The position numbers and the translations under genes are program-made. The notes beneath the pieces are model-generated. The model saw only the letters and a program-made list of their open reading frames with translations, had not been told where the DNA came from and made no database searches. Positions 20,406-22,087 of a stretch of 22,087 nucleotides of DNA are shown one piece after another (the first letter of the stretch is position 1; every line of letters starts with the position of its first letter). Origin of the DNA: CAZLNO01 sp964561005 (GTDB lineage Bacteria; Pseudomonadota; Alphaproteobacteria; Kiloniellales; Rhodovibrionaceae); assembly GCA_964561005.1 (NCBI GenBank), contig CAZLNO010000069.1, forward strand, positions 1-22,087, given 5' to 3'.

Positions 20406-20999
20406 TTATCGTGAGCCCGTACCCGTTGATTCTACAAACGCGATCTCCTGCTCTCTTAACCTGTATGCCATGCTTTCAATCTCGTCGGTTGACATAAACA
20501 AATCTAGCGAGTTGCTTAGGTTGCGCACTAGTCTGTTTATCGTTTCGTGATGGCTCTCCGCAGTTCCATCAGATAAAATGTGACGAACGTCGTGCCCCTT
20601 GCGGACCAAGGCCCTTGCTACGAGTATCGTCCGATGACAATCAAGTGGTTCTTTCTCCGCGCACATCAGAGCGATTCTATAATTTTTTGCGCCTCTCTCC
20701 ACTCTATAAAGCCCGCGCTTGAACAGATCGCTCTCAGCAATTCGGTCGTATTGAACCTGTCCGTTTTCGTAATGGGTAGGATCTTTAGAACGGGCTCCCA
20801 ATTCGTTTCCCAGGAACACATAATTAATGTCGATAGATCGGAGTATGTTTTTCAAACCGTCCTGGTTGTATTGCGGGTTATGGCGACTGAATGGGCTAGA
20901 GCGCACGTCAGCAATCGCAGTGATTTCTTGGCCCTGTAGCAGGCGCAAAAATTTGTCGGTGGAATGCGTTGAATGACCAATTGTGTATATGACGCTCAT
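20406..20999 (-). CDS. DUF488 family protein (longer paralogue)
   Basis: A 197-residue cytosolic protein with the textbook DUF488 start VIYTIGHSTHSTDKFLRLL. DVRSSPFSRHNPQYN is at residues 31-45, and LMCAEKEPLDCHRTILVARA has Cys113, Cys121, His122 and Arg123. About 60 extra residues at the C terminus (HHETINRLVRNLSNSLDLF onward) form charged helices absent from the shorter paralogue. It starts 6 bases after the dual-OB gene and is probably translated from the same mRNA. I see no good Shine-Dalgarno, consistent with re-initiation. The two DUF488 proteins are clearly different in sequence, so this is not a recent duplication. Confidence 0.88.
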   Translation of the reverse strand: MSVIYTIGHSTHSTDKFLRLLQGQEITAIADVRSSPFSRHNPQYNQDGLKNILRSIDINYVFLGNELGARSKDPTHYENGQVQYDRIAESDLFKRGLYRVERGAKNYRIALMCAEKEPLDCHRTILVARALVRKGHDVRHILSDGTAESHHETINRLVRNLSNSLDLFMSTDEIESMAYRLREQEIAFVESTGTGSR

Positions 21000-21005
21000 G
21001 CGACG

Positions 21006-21719
21006 TTAGCCCGATTCGTCGGTTAAAATCACGCCGGCTACGAGTCTATATGAGAACCCGTTAAAAATTCCAGACAAGCTTATACAAAGCAGGGGGGCAT
21101 GAACGGTGTGCTCACCTTGTCCCCGAGATTCGAACTTTTGAAATGCCTCTGGATCGGTGACCTTAAGTCGATAGTGACTCCCGGCTAGGTCAAAGCTAGC
21201 CCGGACTGCTATCTGCGGAGGTCCTTCATACTGAGATTCCGACGCGACGCGGAAGGTCGCAGAGGCAGGCTGAATCAGGCGCAGGGAGTCCGTAGTTTGT
21301 GCCACGGTTGCCTCAGGAACTTTGTCGTTGATCCCATGAAAGGTACTCTCGGCATCCGGCCAGAGTTGTCTGTCTTGGTTGTCAAGGAATTGACGGCATT
21401 CCTCGAAAGTCGCCTGTCTGACACGCCTCCACAGAAAAGACGGCTCAATGACGTGGTTTTCAACTTGATGGCGAGATGGGGCGGACTGTTTCAAGCGCAC
21501 ATCGAAGATGTCGAGTATCCGAACCGGGGAAAGGTCCTCGTATTGAAGATGGGGGTCGACGATAGCTTCGCTATCGGGCGCCCGCACTGGGCGTATCCAT
21601 TCGCCGGTGCGCTCGCCTTCAAAGATTTTGCCGGCGATACAACGGCCACCCTCGCGCCAGGAATTAGCAAAGCAGATCAATCTCTTAGTGTAGGGCATCG
21701 TTTGTGCCTGCGCACTCAT
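21006..21719 (-). CDS. Dual OB-domain-containing protein
   Basis: A 237-residue protein that matches, from memory, the dual-OB family found next to DUF488 genes. Conserved stretches are KRLICFANSWREGGRCIAGK, GEWIRPVR, LQYEDLSPVRILDIFDVRL, HQVENHVIEP and, near the end, HYRLKVTDPEAF and LLCISLSGIFNGFSYRLVAG. OB folds usually bind nucleic acid or oligosaccharide; the ligand here is unknown. It leads a three-gene run (gaps of 6 and 28 bases) with two DUF488 genes. The start at 21719 is uncertain: an ATG at 21698 would begin at MPYTKRL, closer to the conserved region. It has lower G+C than the surroundings, like its partners. Confidence 0.78.
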   Translation of the reverse strand: MSAQAQTMPYTKRLICFANSWREGGRCIAGKIFEGERTGEWIRPVRAPDSEAIVDPHLQYEDLSPVRILDIFDVRLKQSAPSRHQVENHVIEPSFLWRRVRQATFEECRQFLDNQDRQLWPDAESTFHGINDKVPEATVAQTTDSLRLIQPASATFRVASESQYEGPPQIAVRASFDLAGSHYRLKVTDPEAFQKFESRGQGEHTVHAPLLCISLSGIFNGFSYRLVAGVILTDESG

Positions 21720-22060
21720 ATGGACCCGTCGGCTACTGTCTTAATAATGACGAGCGGGTTCCTACACGTCAAGCGAGTATGAGAACATCGGCGTCGCGGC
21801 GCTATAGCGGAGCGGTGGGTGGCGGGTCGAATGGTTCAAAGTCAGCTTCGGGTCAATTCCGGCCCACCTTACGCGTCGCGATGGTGGCCGGTTCTGGGGG
21901 GCTTCGGTCGTCAAGGTCCTACCACGGGAGTTGCCTCAACCTGCCCTCCCCGACAGGCCATGCGCGTCGTTGCCCCGGCGCGCATGGCTCGTCTAGAGTA
22001 CGGCGTGCCAACACCCTTCGCCCACCAATGACGCGACGCAGCGAACTCCGGGGAGCCGAG
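21720..22060. other. Non-coding region between the dual-OB operon and thrC
   Basis: The first 60 bases hold the candidate operon promoter. Beyond about 21780 the composition returns to the G+C-rich host type. Short open frames occur on both strands (one at 21819-22031 plus), but none has recognisable motifs or a ribosome site. A 6-base inverted pair GGTGGG (21814-21819) / CCCACC (21863-21868) is the only symmetry I see. No tRNA fits. Confidence 0.55.
21742..21772 (-). promoter_or_regulatory. Candidate promoter of the dual-OB/DUF488 operon
   Basis: On the minus strand TTGACG (21772-21767) is followed after 18-19 bases by ATTATT/TTATTA (21748-21742). The -35 is good, and the -10 is A+T-rich with a slightly long spacer. 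The dual-OB start codon is about 22 bases downstream. Confidence 0.45.
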
Positions 22061-22087
22061 GTGCATTACGTTTCCACCCGCGGCGAG
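22061..22087 (+). CDS. thrC: Probable threonine synthase, first nine codons (gene runs off the right edge)
   Basis: The last 27 bases encode MHYVSTRGE when read from GTG. Bacterial threonine synthases commonly begin M-x-Y-x-STRG, which is distinctive. A GGGGAG lies about 7 bases before the GTG, supporting this start over the in-frame ATG at 22028. Threonine synthase converts O-phosphohomoserine to threonine using PLP. Only the N terminus is visible, so the call rests on a short motif. Confidence 0.7.

Noticed and set aside
21297..21782. 161-codon plus-strand frame opposite the dual-OB gene
   Set aside because: No motif or ribosome site; the minus strand matches the dual-OB family along its whole length and continues an operon.
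21814..21868. Possible tRNA-like fold with GGTGGG/CCCACC ends near a GGTTCAAA sequence
   Set aside because: Only 55 bases between the arms, with no anticodon or D arm and no proper T-loop position.

Overview
The window is GC-rich DNA, mostly around two-thirds G+C by eye, with dense, compact genes on both strands. Its gene content points to an alphaproteobacterium, probably Rhodospirillales-like: glnK-amtB with a sigma-54-type promoter, a UbiH/UbiL-type ubiquinone hydroxylase, a TRAP dicarboxylate/2-oxoacid-type transporter, DUF1232, DUF3429 and DUF3179 proteins, and an HExxH zincin. No rRNA, tRNA, CRISPR array, phage gene or transposase was seen. I cannot assign a genus from the sequence alone.

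Layout. Positions 1-995 (minus) hold the nitrogen-status pair glnK and amtB; amtB runs off the left edge. Positions 996-1372 hold the glnK sigma-54-like promoter and a paired palindromic repeat. Positions 1373-2641 encode a flavin monooxygenase for ubiquinone synthesis, followed by two back-to-back terminator hairpins serving it and the facing gene. That facing gene (2784-3578, minus) encodes an exported Met/Gly/Gln-rich repeat protein. Positions 3680-5285 hold a small zinc-peptidase-like protein, a pterin carbinolamine dehydratase and a short-chain dehydrogenase of the HSD10 type. Positions 5489-8275 form a plus-strand run: an NhaP2-type antiporter, a DUF1232 protein and a DUF3429 membrane protein. 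A convergent EamA-type exporter shares its stop tetranucleotide CTAG with the last of these. Positions 9469-12758 are a complete TRAP transporter (dctP, dctQ, dctM) with a strong stem-loop between dctP and dctQ. An ATP-grasp enzyme and a DUF3179 protein follow. Positions 15256-17598 (minus) hold a glycosyltransferase and an O-antigen-ligase-like polytopic protein. Positions 17686-17899 form a mosaic of palindromic repeats. Then come dusA (minus) and an apparently exported protein-L-isoaspartate methyltransferase (plus).

The most unusual region is about 19915-21780. Base composition drops sharply to roughly half G+C, and three tightly packed minus-strand genes encode a dual-OB-domain protein and two different DUF488 proteins. 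The two DUF488 proteins carry the same Cys...Cys-His-Arg motif at the same residue numbers. The cassette lies between pcm and a gene that starts at 22061 and looks like threonine synthase (thrC), so it resembles an acquired accessory module inserted among housekeeping genes. Its biochemical function is not known to me. It is the best candidate for an undescribed system here.

Working together: GlnK is expected to gate AmtB under nitrogen control. DctP delivers substrate to DctQM, and the intergenic hairpin probably sets a high ratio of binding protein to permease. The glycosyltransferase and O-antigen-ligase-like protein probably act in surface polysaccharide assembly. The DUF488/dual-OB trio probably acts as one unit.
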